This document shows, one piece after another, positions 1 to 7,453 of a stretch of DNA of 58,434 bases. The stretch is from Bacteroidales bacterium. Lineage in GTDB: Bacteria; Bacteroidota; Bacteroidia; Bacteroidales; F082. The notes under the pieces are model-generated. The model was not told the DNA's origin. It saw nothing but the letters and a program-made list of their open reading frames with translations, and did not search any database. Numbering within the stretch: position 1 is the first letter of the stretch; every line of letters starts with the position of its first letter. The position numbers and the translations under genes are program-made. The stretch is taken from positions 1-58,434 of the forward strand of contig JACCQN010000010.1 of NCBI GenBank assembly GCA_015709215.1, written 5' to 3'.

Positions 1-108
1 TTGTGGCTTTTTAGTGCTTTTTCTAAAGAGTATAATCAACGTGATGATACCGCCAAGCAACAGTAAAAGAAGTACTAAGATGTAAAATGTTGAAATGGAA
101 AAAGACAT
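1..108 (-). CDS. Small membrane protein, 5' end only
   Basis: A minus-strand frame opens with ATG at 108 and runs without a stop for 36 codons to the window edge. It starts MSFSISTFYILVL, continues with an unbroken hydrophobic stretch (about residues 8-27) and then a basic segment (FRKSTKK). This looks like a single-pass membrane protein with a short N-terminus and a positive cytoplasmic flank. It is transcribed divergently from the aminotransferase gene. I do not recognise a family, and the rest of the gene lies outside the window, so no function is assigned. Confidence 0.5.
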   Translation of the reverse strand, partial: MSFSISTFYILVLLLLLLGGIITLIILFRKSTKKPQ

Positions 109-239
109 AACAAAAAGCTTATTAGATCAATAATTCAAAATGTTGGGCTAAATTAACAAATAATTACCCAGTTTTATTTTACTGTTTAATCTTTTGCCAT
201 TAATTATTTTCTTTGTGAATTGCCTAACAACAAAATGTT

Positions 240-247
240 TACCTTTG
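240..247 (+). promoter_or_regulatory. Bacteroidota -7 element upstream of the aminotransferase
   Basis: TACCTTTG matches the TAnnTTTG consensus. A TTG at 220-222, 17 bp upstream, can serve as the -33 element. The site lies inside the longest open frame of the next gene, which argues that translation starts at 275 and not at 194. Confidence 0.55.
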
Positions 248-274
248 CCCTTTTCTGAAAAAATTGCCAAGATA

Positions 275-1489
275 ATGTCTGACTATCATCATCTGTTATC
301 CAGACGGGTTGCAGCACTTAGCGAATCTGCCACCCTTGAAATGACGCGCAAAAGCCGGGAACTTAAAGAACAAGGCATTGATGTGATTACATTAAGTATT
401 GGGGAACCAGATTTTAACACCCCTGAAGCTGTTAAAAATGCCGGTATTCAAGCCATCAGAGATAATAAAACTCATTATCCTCCTGTACCGGGAACAAATG
501 CTTTGCGACAAGCCATTGCTCAAAAATTGAAACGTGATAACGGACTGGATTACAAGCCATCACAGATAATCGTTTCAACCGGGGCGAAGCAATCTATTAT
601 GAACGCCTTTTTTAGCCTTTTAAATCCGGGTGATGAGGTGATAATACCTGCTCCTTATTGGGTTTCCTATCCTGACATGGTAAAAATGGCTGAAGGTGTT
701 CCCGTGTATATTTCAAGTACGGTAGATACTGATTTTAAGATTTCAGCTGATCAGCTCGAAAATGCAATTACAAAAAAAACAAAAGCTATTATTTTCAGCA
801 GTCCCTGCAATCCGAGTGGTTCTGTGTATGAACTTCAGGAATTGGAAGCATTTGCAAAAGTTTTGGAACGAAACCCTGACGTATTTGTAATTTCCGATGA
901 GATCTATGAATACATTCGTTTTGAAGGTGAGCACAGCAGCATTGCTTCTTTTGAATCGATCAGAGACAGAGTAATATTGATCAACGGCCTGTCGAAGGGA
1001 TTTGCCATGACGGGCTGGCGATTAGGCTTTATGGCTGCTCATCAGGATATTGCAAATGCCTGTAACACGATTCAGGGGCAATATACCTCCGGGACTTCTT
1101 CCATATCGCAGGAAGCTGCCGTAGAAGCTTTTAATACTGTTCCTTCCCAATCGGAAGATATTAAGCAAATGGTAACCAGGTTCAAGCAACGTGGTAAGTT
1201 GTTGTTTGATAGGTTGTCGGCTATCCCGGGCATTATTCCAAACAAACCCAAAGGTGCATTTTATCTTTTTCCTGATATCAGTGCATATTTTGGGAAAAGT
1301 TATGAGAAGTATCAGATTACTGACAGTAAAACATTGGCTTTGTATTTATTAGCCGAAGCGCATGTGGCACTTGTAAGCGGTGATGCTTTTGGGTGTGATC
1401 AATGTATTCGGTTTAGTTTTGCAGCTTCTGAAGTACAAATTGAAACCGCCTGCAACAGAATAGAGGCTGCGCTTAAAAAGCTGAGCTAA
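275..1489 (+). CDS. PLP-dependent class I aminotransferase (aspartate aminotransferase-like)
   Basis: This is a cytosolic fold-type I aminotransferase that moves an amino group between an amino acid (probably aspartate or a related one) and 2-oxoglutarate using pyridoxal phosphate. The 404-residue product has the family order: N-terminal substrate loop (SIGEPDFNTP), the Asn-containing SSPCNPSG loop, the PLP-contacting SDEIYEY, and the Schiff-base lysine K241 in LSKGFAMTGWRLG. A C-terminal arginine sits in CIRFSFAAS. The open frame extends upstream to 194, but those 27 codons are not family-like and contain the promoter, so ATG 275 is chosen. The exact substrate (Asp, Tyr or others) cannot be read from the sequence. 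Confidence 0.9.
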   Translation: MSDYHHLLSRRVAALSESATLEMTRKSRELKEQGIDVITLSIGEPDFNTPEAVKNAGIQAIRDNKTHYPPVPGTNALRQAIAQKLKRDNGLDYKPSQIIVSTGAKQSIMNAFFSLLNPGDEVIIPAPYWVSYPDMVKMAEGVPVYISSTVDTDFKISADQLENAITKKTKAIIFSSPCNPSGSVYELQELEAFAKVLERNPDVFVISDEIYEYIRFEGEHSSIASFESIRDRVILINGLSKGFAMTGWRLGFMAAHQDIANACNTIQGQYTSGTSSISQEAAVEAFNTVPSQSEDIKQMVTRFKQRGKLLFDRLSAIPGIIPNKPKGAFYLFPDISAYFGKSYEKYQITDSKTLALYLLAEAHVALVSGDAFGCDQCIRFSFAASEVQIETACNRIEAALKKLS

Positions 1490-1511
1490 TTACTGTTTCA
1501 GACAATAGCCT

Positions 1512-1519
1512 TACTTTTG
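1512..1519 (+). promoter_or_regulatory. Bacteroidota -7 element upstream of the heptose kinase gene
   Basis: TACTTTTG matches TAnnTTTG and lies 16 bp before the ATG at 1536. It would give a very short leader. No clear -33 element is visible. Confidence 0.45.
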
Positions 1520-1535
1520 TACAAAATTTCACACC

Positions 1536-2549
1536 ATGCTCACTGCAGAAAGTGTTTCCAGGCTTTTTTCGAACTTTGATAATTTAAGGGTGTTGATCGT
1601 TGGAGATGTAATGATCGATAGTTATCTTTTTGGTACGGTTGATCGCATTTCGCCGGAAGCTCCGGTGCCTGTTGTTGCTGTTAAAGAAAGGTCGGAACGG
1701 TTGGGAGGTGCGGCAAATGTTGCTGTGAATATAAAAGCATTGGGTTCGGAAGCAGTAATTTGCACAGTAGTTGGTAATGATGACAAAGCCAGGATTTTTG
1801 AAAATTTGCTAAAAAATCATCTATTGCCTGTAAATGGTTTAGTTAGAAGTGATAATCGCATTACAACAACTAAGTTCAGAGTGATTGGAAATAATGTGCA
1901 GATGCTTCGGGTTGATGAAGAAGACACAGCCGAATTGAACCAGACCGAAACGCAGCAACTGCTTGATCGATTTGAATATTTGCTTCAAACAGAGCATTTT
2001 GATGCGGTCGTTTTACAGGATTATAACAAGGGCGTACTCACTGCAGAGGTGATCAGAAAAGTGATTGAACGGGCTACAAAACATAAAATTCCGGTGACTG
2101 TTGACCCCAAGAAAAAGAATTTTTTGGCTTATCAGGGGGCTACTTTATTTAAGCCTAACCTAAAGGAATTGCGTGAAGGTCTCGGTAAAACATTCTCGGC
2201 AGGTAATTTTAACGAGCTTTTCAGAGAAGTAGCTGCTTTGCAGACCGAAATGCAGGTGAAAAACATCATGGTTACCCTTTCTGAAAAAGGAGTGATAATT
2301 CGCCAACACGGAAAAAGTAAAAATAATGAGATTTATATTCCAGCTCATTTGCGTAATATTTCGGATGTTTCCGGAGCCGGCGATACCGTTATCAGTGTGG
2401 CAACGCTTTGTTTGGCCTTAGATATGGATCCCGCTAATATTGCTGCAATTGCCAATTTAGCCGGAGGCTTGGTTTGCGAAGAAGTGGGCGTTGTGCCGAT
2501 TGATAAGAACAAATTACTCAACGAGGTGTTAAGACTTCTGGTACGTTAA
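1536..2549 (+). CDS. hldA: D-glycero-beta-D-manno-heptose-7-phosphate kinase (RfaE1/HldE kinase domain)
   Basis: This PfkB/ribokinase-family sugar kinase phosphorylates heptose 7-phosphate at C1 in the ADP-heptose pathway that feeds lipopolysaccharide inner-core synthesis. The 337-residue product matches the length of the stand-alone kinase domain. Diagnostic features are the N-terminal VLIVGDVMIDSYLFG, RISPEAPVPVV, the RLGGAANVAVN loop, and the C-terminal PfkB signature SGAGDT with catalytic base D283. The cytidylyltransferase half found in fused HldE is absent and must be encoded elsewhere. Only 9 bp separate the gene from the next one, so the two are likely cotranscribed. Confidence 0.88.
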   Translation: MLTAESVSRLFSNFDNLRVLIVGDVMIDSYLFGTVDRISPEAPVPVVAVKERSERLGGAANVAVNIKALGSEAVICTVVGNDDKARIFENLLKNHLLPVNGLVRSDNRITTTKFRVIGNNVQMLRVDEEDTAELNQTETQQLLDRFEYLLQTEHFDAVVLQDYNKGVLTAEVIRKVIERATKHKIPVTVDPKKKNFLAYQGATLFKPNLKELREGLGKTFSAGNFNELFREVAALQTEMQVKNIMVTLSEKGVIIRQHGKSKNNEIYIPAHLRNISDVSGAGDTVISVATLCLALDMDPANIAAIANLAGGLVCEEVGVVPIDKNKLLNEVLRLLVR

Positions 2550-2558
2550 AACACGTTT

Positions 2559-3266
2559 ATGACAGCTTCAACAGGAAAGAAAGAACAAGTAAGGGTGATG
2601 TTTGATAATATTGCCTATAAATATGATTTTTTAAACCATTTTTTGTCGGCCGGAATCGACATTGGCTGGCGCAAAAAACTGGTTAAAATGATTAATAAGC
2701 ATCAGCCACAGCACACCCTGGATGTTGCTACTGGTACGGCAGACCTCGCTATCGCACTGGCTAAGAAAACCAAAACCCCCATTATTGGAATTGATATCTC
2801 TAACGGGATGCTGGATATTGGCCGAGAGAAACTTAAAAAGTTGAATCTGGATCAGCAAATTGTGCTCCAGCAGGCCGACTCGGAAAATTTACCTTTTGAC
2901 GACAATGTTTTTGATGCCGTGATGGTTGCTTTCGGTGTAAGAAATTTTGAAAACCTCGACAAAGGTTTAGCCGAGATGAACAGGGTTCTTAAACCAGGCG
3001 GAATGCTGGCTGTGCTCGAGTTTTCGAGGCCAAGGAAATTTCCTGTTAAACAATTGTATAACTTTTATTTTCGCTTTATCCTGCCATTTTTGGGCAGGCT
3101 CATTTCAAAGGACAAAGGGGCTTATACTTATTTGCCGGAGTCGGTTGGGAAATTTCCTGACGGACAAGATTTTATTAATCATCTTACAAGTTGCGGTTAT
3201 CATAAAAACTCCGAAAGAAGGCTCAGCTTTGGTATTGCAACCATTTATACGGGATTCAAAGCTTAA
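2559..3266 (+). CDS. ubiE: Demethylmenaquinone methyltransferase (UbiE/MenG)
   Basis: This class I SAM-dependent methyltransferase carries out the last step of menaquinone synthesis, methylating demethylmenaquinone at the membrane. The 235-residue product has the UbiE N-terminus (VRVMFDNIAYKYDFLNHFLSAG), SAM motif I LDVATGT at residues 54-60, the acidic IIGIDIS strand end, and the FGVRNFENLDKGL and MNRVLKPGG motifs typical of UbiE/MenG. Length is normal. It is followed by porT, an arrangement I know from several Bacteroidota genomes. Family assignment is secure; menaquinone as substrate is inferred from lineage. Confidence 0.92.
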   Translation: MTASTGKKEQVRVMFDNIAYKYDFLNHFLSAGIDIGWRKKLVKMINKHQPQHTLDVATGTADLAIALAKKTKTPIIGIDISNGMLDIGREKLKKLNLDQQIVLQQADSENLPFDDNVFDAVMVAFGVRNFENLDKGLAEMNRVLKPGGMLAVLEFSRPRKFPVKQLYNFYFRFILPFLGRLISKDKGAYTYLPESVGKFPDGQDFINHLTSCGYHKNSERRLSFGIATIYTGFKA

Positions 3267-3291
3267 CTTAGCATGGATAGCTTTAAATTCC

Positions 3292-3299
3292 TATTTTTG
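3292..3299 (+). promoter_or_regulatory. Possible -7 element upstream of porT
   Basis: TATTTTTG matches TAnnTTTG between ubiE and porT. Initiation here would give an RNA leader of about 80 nt that contains the hairpin at 3326-3348. No convincing -33 element is seen. Confidence 0.4.
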
Positions 3300-3325
3300 C
3301 TCGCTGAAAACACAATGATTTGCCC

Positions 3326-3348
3326 TGCTGCTGTAATAATAAGCAGCA
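3326..3348 (+). other. Hairpin in the ubiE-porT gap
   Basis: A perfect 7-bp inverted repeat, TGCTGCT and AGCAGCA, surrounds a 9-nt loop. It is not followed by a T-run, so it does not look like a simple intrinsic terminator. It may be a leader hairpin or an RNA-processing site for porT. Confidence 0.35.
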
Positions 3349-3385
3349 TTTATCGTTTGAGCAATAAATCGAAAAATTTAATCTC

Positions 3386-4183
3386 TTGAAATATTTTTGG
3401 CCTGTATTTTTTCTTGGAATTTTGATGTTTGGCATGGCTTCAGAAGCCGATGCACAGCGAAAAAAGGTGATGAACCTTCCGAAATATGATTTGGAACCTT
3501 ATCATTTTGGTTTTATCCTGGCAGCCAATGAAATGCATTATTCACTCAAGCTTAAAGATGATTTCCAGCTGATATTTCATGAACCTGAAATGTGGCCGGA
3601 ACGTCCTTCTTCAGATTCTTTGCAGCTTATCAATATGACACCAGCCCCAACGCCTGGTTTTACTATTGGTATAGTTGGAAACTTAAGGCTGGCAAATAAT
3701 TTTGATTTACGATTTGTACCATCTCTCAGCTTTGGAGAAAGGCATATGGATTACCAGATCAAAGAATATAAAAATGGAATAGATAGCGTATTTTCTTTTC
3801 GAAAAAGTAATGCCTCTACTTTCGTTGAGTTTCCTTTACATATTAAATACCGTTCAAAACGACTCAACAATGCTGCGGCTTATCTCATTGGAGGAGTTAA
3901 TTATAGAATTGATCTTGCTTCTCAAAAGAAAAATGAGCGCGACATCGCTCTTCACGAGGGTGGCACAATAACAATTATTGAAGGGATACGAATCAAAAGA
4001 AATGATATTTCTTTTGAGATTGGAACCGGGTTTGACTTCTACACCAACTTTTTTAAGTTTGGCGTGGAATTAAAAATGAGCTACGGACTTGGAAACATTA
4101 TTGAAGCAGACGAATATATTTACAGCTCAAGTGTTGAAAGTTTAAAAAATAAAGTCTTTCAGATATCATTTACCTTTGAATAA
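3386..4183 (+). CDS. porT: PorT family outer-membrane-associated beta-barrel protein (type IX secretion)
   Basis: PorT (SprT in gliding flavobacteria) is needed for the type IX secretion system that exports the CTD-tagged proteins found later in this window. The 265-residue product starts with a signal peptide of about 24 residues ending ...ASEADAQ, followed by alternating beta-strand sequence typical of the outer-membrane beta-barrel PorT family (FGFILAANEMHYSLKLK near the N-terminus, GGVNYRIDL in the middle). The start is TTG: an in-frame stop lies 19 bp upstream, there is no ATG between, and the first internal ATG would remove the signal peptide. Position directly after ubiE supports the call. 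The molecular role of PorT is not fully known. Confidence 0.82.
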   Translation: MKYFWPVFFLGILMFGMASEADAQRKKVMNLPKYDLEPYHFGFILAANEMHYSLKLKDDFQLIFHEPEMWPERPSSDSLQLINMTPAPTPGFTIGIVGNLRLANNFDLRFVPSLSFGERHMDYQIKEYKNGIDSVFSFRKSNASTFVEFPLHIKYRSKRLNNAAAYLIGGVNYRIDLASQKKNERDIALHEGGTITIIEGIRIKRNDISFEIGTGFDFYTNFFKFGVELKMSYGLGNIIEADEYIYSSSVESLKNKVFQISFTFE

Positions 4184-4191
4184 AGTATAGT

Positions 4192-4896
4192 ATGGAACCA
4201 GAAAACCAACGCGATGCATTGTTTCAAACTTTGATTCAAAAATCAACTTTAAAACAAGATATTTACGCCAATACTTTTGCCGCTTTGCGGTTGTTTAAAT
4301 CAGTGATTGAAGAGCTTACAAAAGATTATCTGGTGAAGTTCGAATCAATGAAAACGCATCGGAATATCGCTTTTGAAAACCGATACAGGGGCGATTTTGA
4401 GATTGAACTGAAGTTTGGTGGCGACATTTTGTTGTTCCTTATGCATACCAATGTTTTTGAGTTTAACCGTGATCATGAAATTATGCGATCTCCCTATATC
4501 CGGCAGGATAAAGATCGGTCATACTGTGGCATTATCAATATTTATAATTTCCTTTCTGATTCTTTTAAGTACAATCGTTTCAATGATATTGGCTATTTGA
4601 TAGGACGGGTTTTTATCAATAAGGAAAATCATTATTTTATCGAAGGAAAAAGGGAACTAGGACTGCTGCTGAATAATTTTAGTAAAAACGAGTTGAATCG
4701 TGAAGCAGCTGCCAAATTGATAGAAGCAGCTATCACTTATACCATTAATTTTGATTTACTTACGCCACCCTACGAAACTGTAAAAATGGTGTCGGTTAAT
4801 GAAATGAAAAATACGCTGGATGCTATTTCAATGAAAACAGGAAAGCGCTTAGGGTTTCATTTTCAGGCAGATAAAGAAGAAATAGAAACGACTTAA
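4192..4896 (+). CDS. Conserved-looking hypothetical protein downstream of porT
   Basis: This is a 234-residue soluble protein without a signal peptide or membrane segments. It has a mixed helical N-terminus (residues 1-55), a central beta-rich part with FEIELKFGGDILLFLMHTNVFEF, and a helical C-terminus. It begins 8 bp after porT stops, so the two genes probably share a transcript. I do not recognise the family. The regular codon use, good spacing and absence of a competing frame make it a real gene. Cotranscription with a secretion gene does not by itself give it a secretion role. Confidence 0.75.
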   Translation: MEPENQRDALFQTLIQKSTLKQDIYANTFAALRLFKSVIEELTKDYLVKFESMKTHRNIAFENRYRGDFEIELKFGGDILLFLMHTNVFEFNRDHEIMRSPYIRQDKDRSYCGIINIYNFLSDSFKYNRFNDIGYLIGRVFINKENHYFIEGKRELGLLLNNFSKNELNREAAAKLIEAAITYTINFDLLTPPYETVKMVSVNEMKNTLDAISMKTGKRLGFHFQADKEEIETT

Positions 4897-4913
4897 AAAT
4901 TTTTAAAAAAGTC

Positions 4914-4943
4914 TTGGAGGAAAATAAAATTGTAGTACTTTTG
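4914..4943 (+). promoter_or_regulatory. Promoter of tRNA-Glu
   Basis: TTG at 4914-4916 and TACTTTTG at 4936-4943 are separated by 19 bp and form a good Bacteroidota sigma-ABfr type promoter. The -7 box ends 20 bp before the mature tRNA start. Confidence 0.7.
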
Positions 4944-4963
4944 CTGCCACTAACGAAAAAAAG

Positions 4964-5037
4964 GCTCCCATCGTCTAGCCCGGTCAGGACGCCAGGTTTT
5001 CATCCTGGTAACAGGGGTTCAAATCCCCTTGGGAGTA
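4964..5037 (+). tRNA. tRNA-Glu (anticodon TTC)
   Basis: The sequence folds as a complete 74-nt cloverleaf. The acceptor stem is GCTCCCA with TGGGAGT (first pair G-T). The anticodon stem CCAGG/CCTGG holds the loop TTTTCAT, giving anticodon TTC. The T-arm is AGGGG-TTCAAAT-CCCCT and the discriminator base is A. CCA is not encoded. Its own promoter lies just upstream and an intrinsic terminator directly downstream. Confidence 0.95.
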
Positions 5038-5041
5038 CAAG

Positions 5042-5072
5042 GTCTCTGAAGCAATTGTTTCAGAGACTTTTT
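5042..5072 (+). terminator. Intrinsic terminator of tRNA-Glu
   Basis: A 9-bp perfect stem (GTCTCTGAA and TTCAGAGAC) with an 8-nt loop is followed by five T residues. It starts 5 nt after the tRNA discriminator base. Confidence 0.85.
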
Positions 5073-5252
5073 CCGTTTTTGGAATATTATTTCCCGTTTC
5101 CTTATATCGACTTTTCTTTTTGTCAGTTTACTAAATTGTGAGACTATCGGTAACCCTAACTTTCAAACTTACTTTCTGCTTTCAGGATTGAAAAGAATCA
5201 GGAAACTAAGGTTTTAGCATTTTTTGTCCTTAAAAAATTATAGAATATTTGT

Positions 5253-5260
5253 TACCTTTG
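5253..5260 (+). promoter_or_regulatory. -7 element upstream of glyA
   Basis: TACCTTTG fits TAnnTTTG. A TTTG at 5223-5226 lies 26 bp upstream, slightly farther than usual. The predicted leader of roughly 80 nt before glyA shows no recognisable riboswitch. The remaining part of the 5073-5350 gap is AT-rich and featureless. Confidence 0.5.
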
Positions 5261-5350
5261 TTACAGAAAACATAATTAACAAAATTGAGGTATATATTTG
5301 AATATTAATTATTTATAGAAGATACATACCTCATTAATAGAAAAACTTTT

Positions 5351-6631
5351 ATGCAAAGAGACGAAAAAATATTTGACCTAATCCGCCAGGAAAGAGAGCG
5401 TCAAATGCATGGCATTGAGCTTATTGCGAGTGAAAACTTTGTAAGTGATCAGGTACTTGAAGCTATGGGATCGGTACTGACAAACAAATATGCCGAAGGC
5501 TATCCCGGTAAGCGTTATTATGGAGGTTGCCAGATAGTTGATCAAACAGAGCAATTAGCCATTGATCGTGCCTGTGAACTGTTCAATGCTGAATATGCCA
5601 ATGTTCAGCCGCATTCCGGAGCCCAGGCCAATATGGCTGTTTTTTTGGCCTGCCTCAAAGCTGGCGACACTTTTATGGGTCTTGATTTATCGCATGGCGG
5701 GCATTTGTCGCATGGTTCACCGGTAAATTCTTCCGGAATTCTTTACAATGCTGTTTCTTATGGTCTTGACGAAGAAACAGGCCTGTTGAACTACGATAAA
5801 ATGGAAGCCATAGCTCTTGAGCATAGGCCTAAGCTGATCATTGCAGGTGCATCTGCATATTCCCGCGATTGGGATTACGAACGCATGCGTGATATTGCCG
5901 ATCAGGTGGATGCTATTTTGATGGCTGATATCTCACATCCTTCCGGATTGATTGCCCGTGGTTTACTCAATGATCCTGTTGAACATTGCCATATTGTAAC
6001 AACTACAACCCACAAAACCCTTCGCGGGCCTCGTGGTGGCTTGATTATTATGGGACAGGATTTTGAAAATCCATGGGGTTTAAAAACTCCTAAAGGAGAG
6101 ATCAAGATGATGTCGGCATTGCTTAATTCTGCTGTTTTTCCAGGAATCCAGGGAGGTCCGCTTGAGCATGTGATTGCCAGTAAAGCTGTTGCTTTTGGCG
6201 AGGCTTTGACAGATGAGTATTTTCAATATATTCTTCAGGTGAAGAAAAATGCTGAAGTGATGGCAAAAGCATTTATTGATAAAGGCTACCACCTTATTTC
6301 TGGTGGAACGGATAATCATTTGATGCTGATAGATTTGCGTTCTAAATTCCCAAATATTACGGGTAAGTTAGTAGAGAATACTTTAGTAAAAGCTGATATC
6401 ACCATCAATAAAAATATGGTCCCATTCGACAGTCGTTCGCCATTTCAAACTTCCGGATTGCGTGTGGGAACACCTGCTATTACTTCCCGTGGACTTAAAG
6501 AGGAACATATGGCTCCAATTGTTGATCTAATCGATGAGGTAATCAGTAATATAGAAGATGATAACACTATTGTCAATGTTAGAAAAAAGGTTAATAAAAT
6601 GATGGAACAGTTTCCGCTTTTTGCCTGGTAG
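5351..6631 (+). CDS. glyA: Serine hydroxymethyltransferase
   Basis: This PLP enzyme interconverts serine and glycine while loading a one-carbon unit onto tetrahydrofolate, in the cytosol. The 426-residue product is full length. It has the N-terminal [11 protein letters not shown], the [10 protein letters not shown] loop, the PHSGAQAN motif, and the PLP lysine K222 in [14 protein letters not shown]. The C-terminal [10 protein letters not shown] loop is also present. It is monocistronic in appearance, with its own promoter and a terminator-like hairpin downstream. Confidence 0.97.
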   Translation: MQRDEKIFDLIRQERERQMHGIELIASENFVSDQVLEAMGSVLTNKYAEGYPGKRYYGGCQIVDQTEQLAIDRACELFNAEYANVQPHSGAQANMAVFLACLKAGDTFMGLDLSHGGHLSHGSPVNSSGILYNAVSYGLDEETGLLNYDKMEAIALEHRPKLIIAGASAYSRDWDYERMRDIADQVDAILMADISHPSGLIARGLLNDPVEHCHIVTTTTHKTLRGPRGGLIIMGQDFENPWGLKTPKGEIKMMSALLNSAVFPGIQGGPLEHVIASKAVAFGEALTDEYFQYILQVKKNAEVMAKAFIDKGYHLISGGTDNHLMLIDLRSKFPNITGKLVENTLVKADITINKNMVPFDSRSPFQTSGLRVGTPAITSRGLKEEHMAPIVDLIDEVISNIEDDNTIVNVRKKVNKMMEQFPLFAW

Positions 6632-6654
6632 TTTTTGATTCACATTTAATCAGG

Positions 6655-6690
6655 AAGGCCTGGTCAGTTTTGCTGGCCGGGCTTAATTTT
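6655..6690 (+). terminator. Terminator-like hairpin after glyA
   Basis: CCTGGTCAG (6659-6667) pairs with CTGGCCGGG (6673-6681), nine pairs including two G-U, around a TTTTG loop. The flanking AAG and CTT extend the stem past a bulged G. A short T-rich stretch follows (AATTTTCT), so it is a plausible though weak intrinsic terminator. Confidence 0.6.
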
Positions 6691-6764
6691 CTAAAATAAT
6701 TTGGATCTCAAGTACAGATGGAAAAAAGTGCATTATGTCAACCTCCAATTAATTTTACAATTAT

Positions 6765-6792
6765 TTAACCCTTTCAGCGTTAACCCTTTCAG
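6765..6792 (+). repeat. Short tandem direct repeat upstream of the phosphatase gene
   Basis: TTAACCCTTTCAG occurs twice, at 6765-6777 and 6780-6792, with a 15-bp period. It lies about 115 bp before the phosphatase start and could be a regulator site or a chance duplication. Confidence 0.4.
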
Positions 6793-6906
6793 ATAGTTAT
6801 GTAGTTTTATACTAATTTTTTATGATGCCAAGCAAAAGCGTCTTAACATATTGAAAATAAATACATAACAAATAATCCAGATAAACTATCCAAAACAGCT
6901 TATCAA

Positions 6907-7407
6907 ATGAAGACACTATACATTGTACGTCATGCCAAATCATCCTGGGATTTTCCGGCCTTACCGGATCACGATCGTCCATTACTTGAGAAAGGAAAGA
7001 AACGTACAAAAAAGGTGATCGATTTTTTAGTGAAACAGAACGTAAATGTTGATTTTATTATCAGCAGTTCTGCTTTACGTGCACGCGAAACAGCTGATTA
7101 TATTGCCCGCGGACTTGGTTATGATCCTGCCGATATCAAACTTGATCCAAGTTTGTATCATGCTGATAATGAGTTGCTATTTGATCAGTTTTTAGATCTG
7201 AATGATCAGTATAAATCGCTGATGATGGTTGGCCATAATCCAACACTTACTAACTTTGTTAACAATTGGCTAAAACCGCCCATTGACTGGCTTCCAACTT
7301 CCGGAGTGGTTTGTCTGAAGTTTGATACAGATCAATGGGAACACATCAGAACGGCAACTGCAAAGGTGGCATTTGTGGCCTTTCCAAAATTGATTAATGG
7401 AAAGTAA
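6907..7407 (+). CDS. sixA: SixA-type histidine phosphatase
   Basis: This is a member of the histidine phosphatase (phosphoglycerate mutase-like) superfamily, SixA branch. In known cases these remove phosphate from phosphohistidine, although substrates vary. The 166-residue length fits SixA. The catalytic RHAKSSW is at the extreme N-terminus with R8 and H9; RARETADYIA carries the second arginine; MMVGHNPTL carries the second catalytic histidine. It ends 46 bp before the polyphosphate kinase gene, so a common transcript is likely. A role in phosphate metabolism is inferred from that pairing only. Confidence 0.85.
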   Translation: MKTLYIVRHAKSSWDFPALPDHDRPLLEKGKKRTKKVIDFLVKQNVNVDFIISSSALRARETADYIARGLGYDPADIKLDPSLYHADNELLFDQFLDLNDQYKSLMMVGHNPTLTNFVNNWLKPPIDWLPTSGVVCLKFDTDQWEHIRTATAKVAFVAFPKLINGK

Positions 7408-7453
7408 ATTGATTGGGTCGTAAAAGAAGAGTTTGTTTTTGTGAGGGAATGCT

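Noticed and set aside
4914-5141. A 75-codon plus-strand frame
   Set aside because: It runs through the tRNA-Glu gene and its terminator.
5073-5350. Riboswitch in the glyA leader
   Set aside because: No glycine, SAM or tetrahydrofolate aptamer features could be recognised; the region is AT-rich and unstructured by eye.
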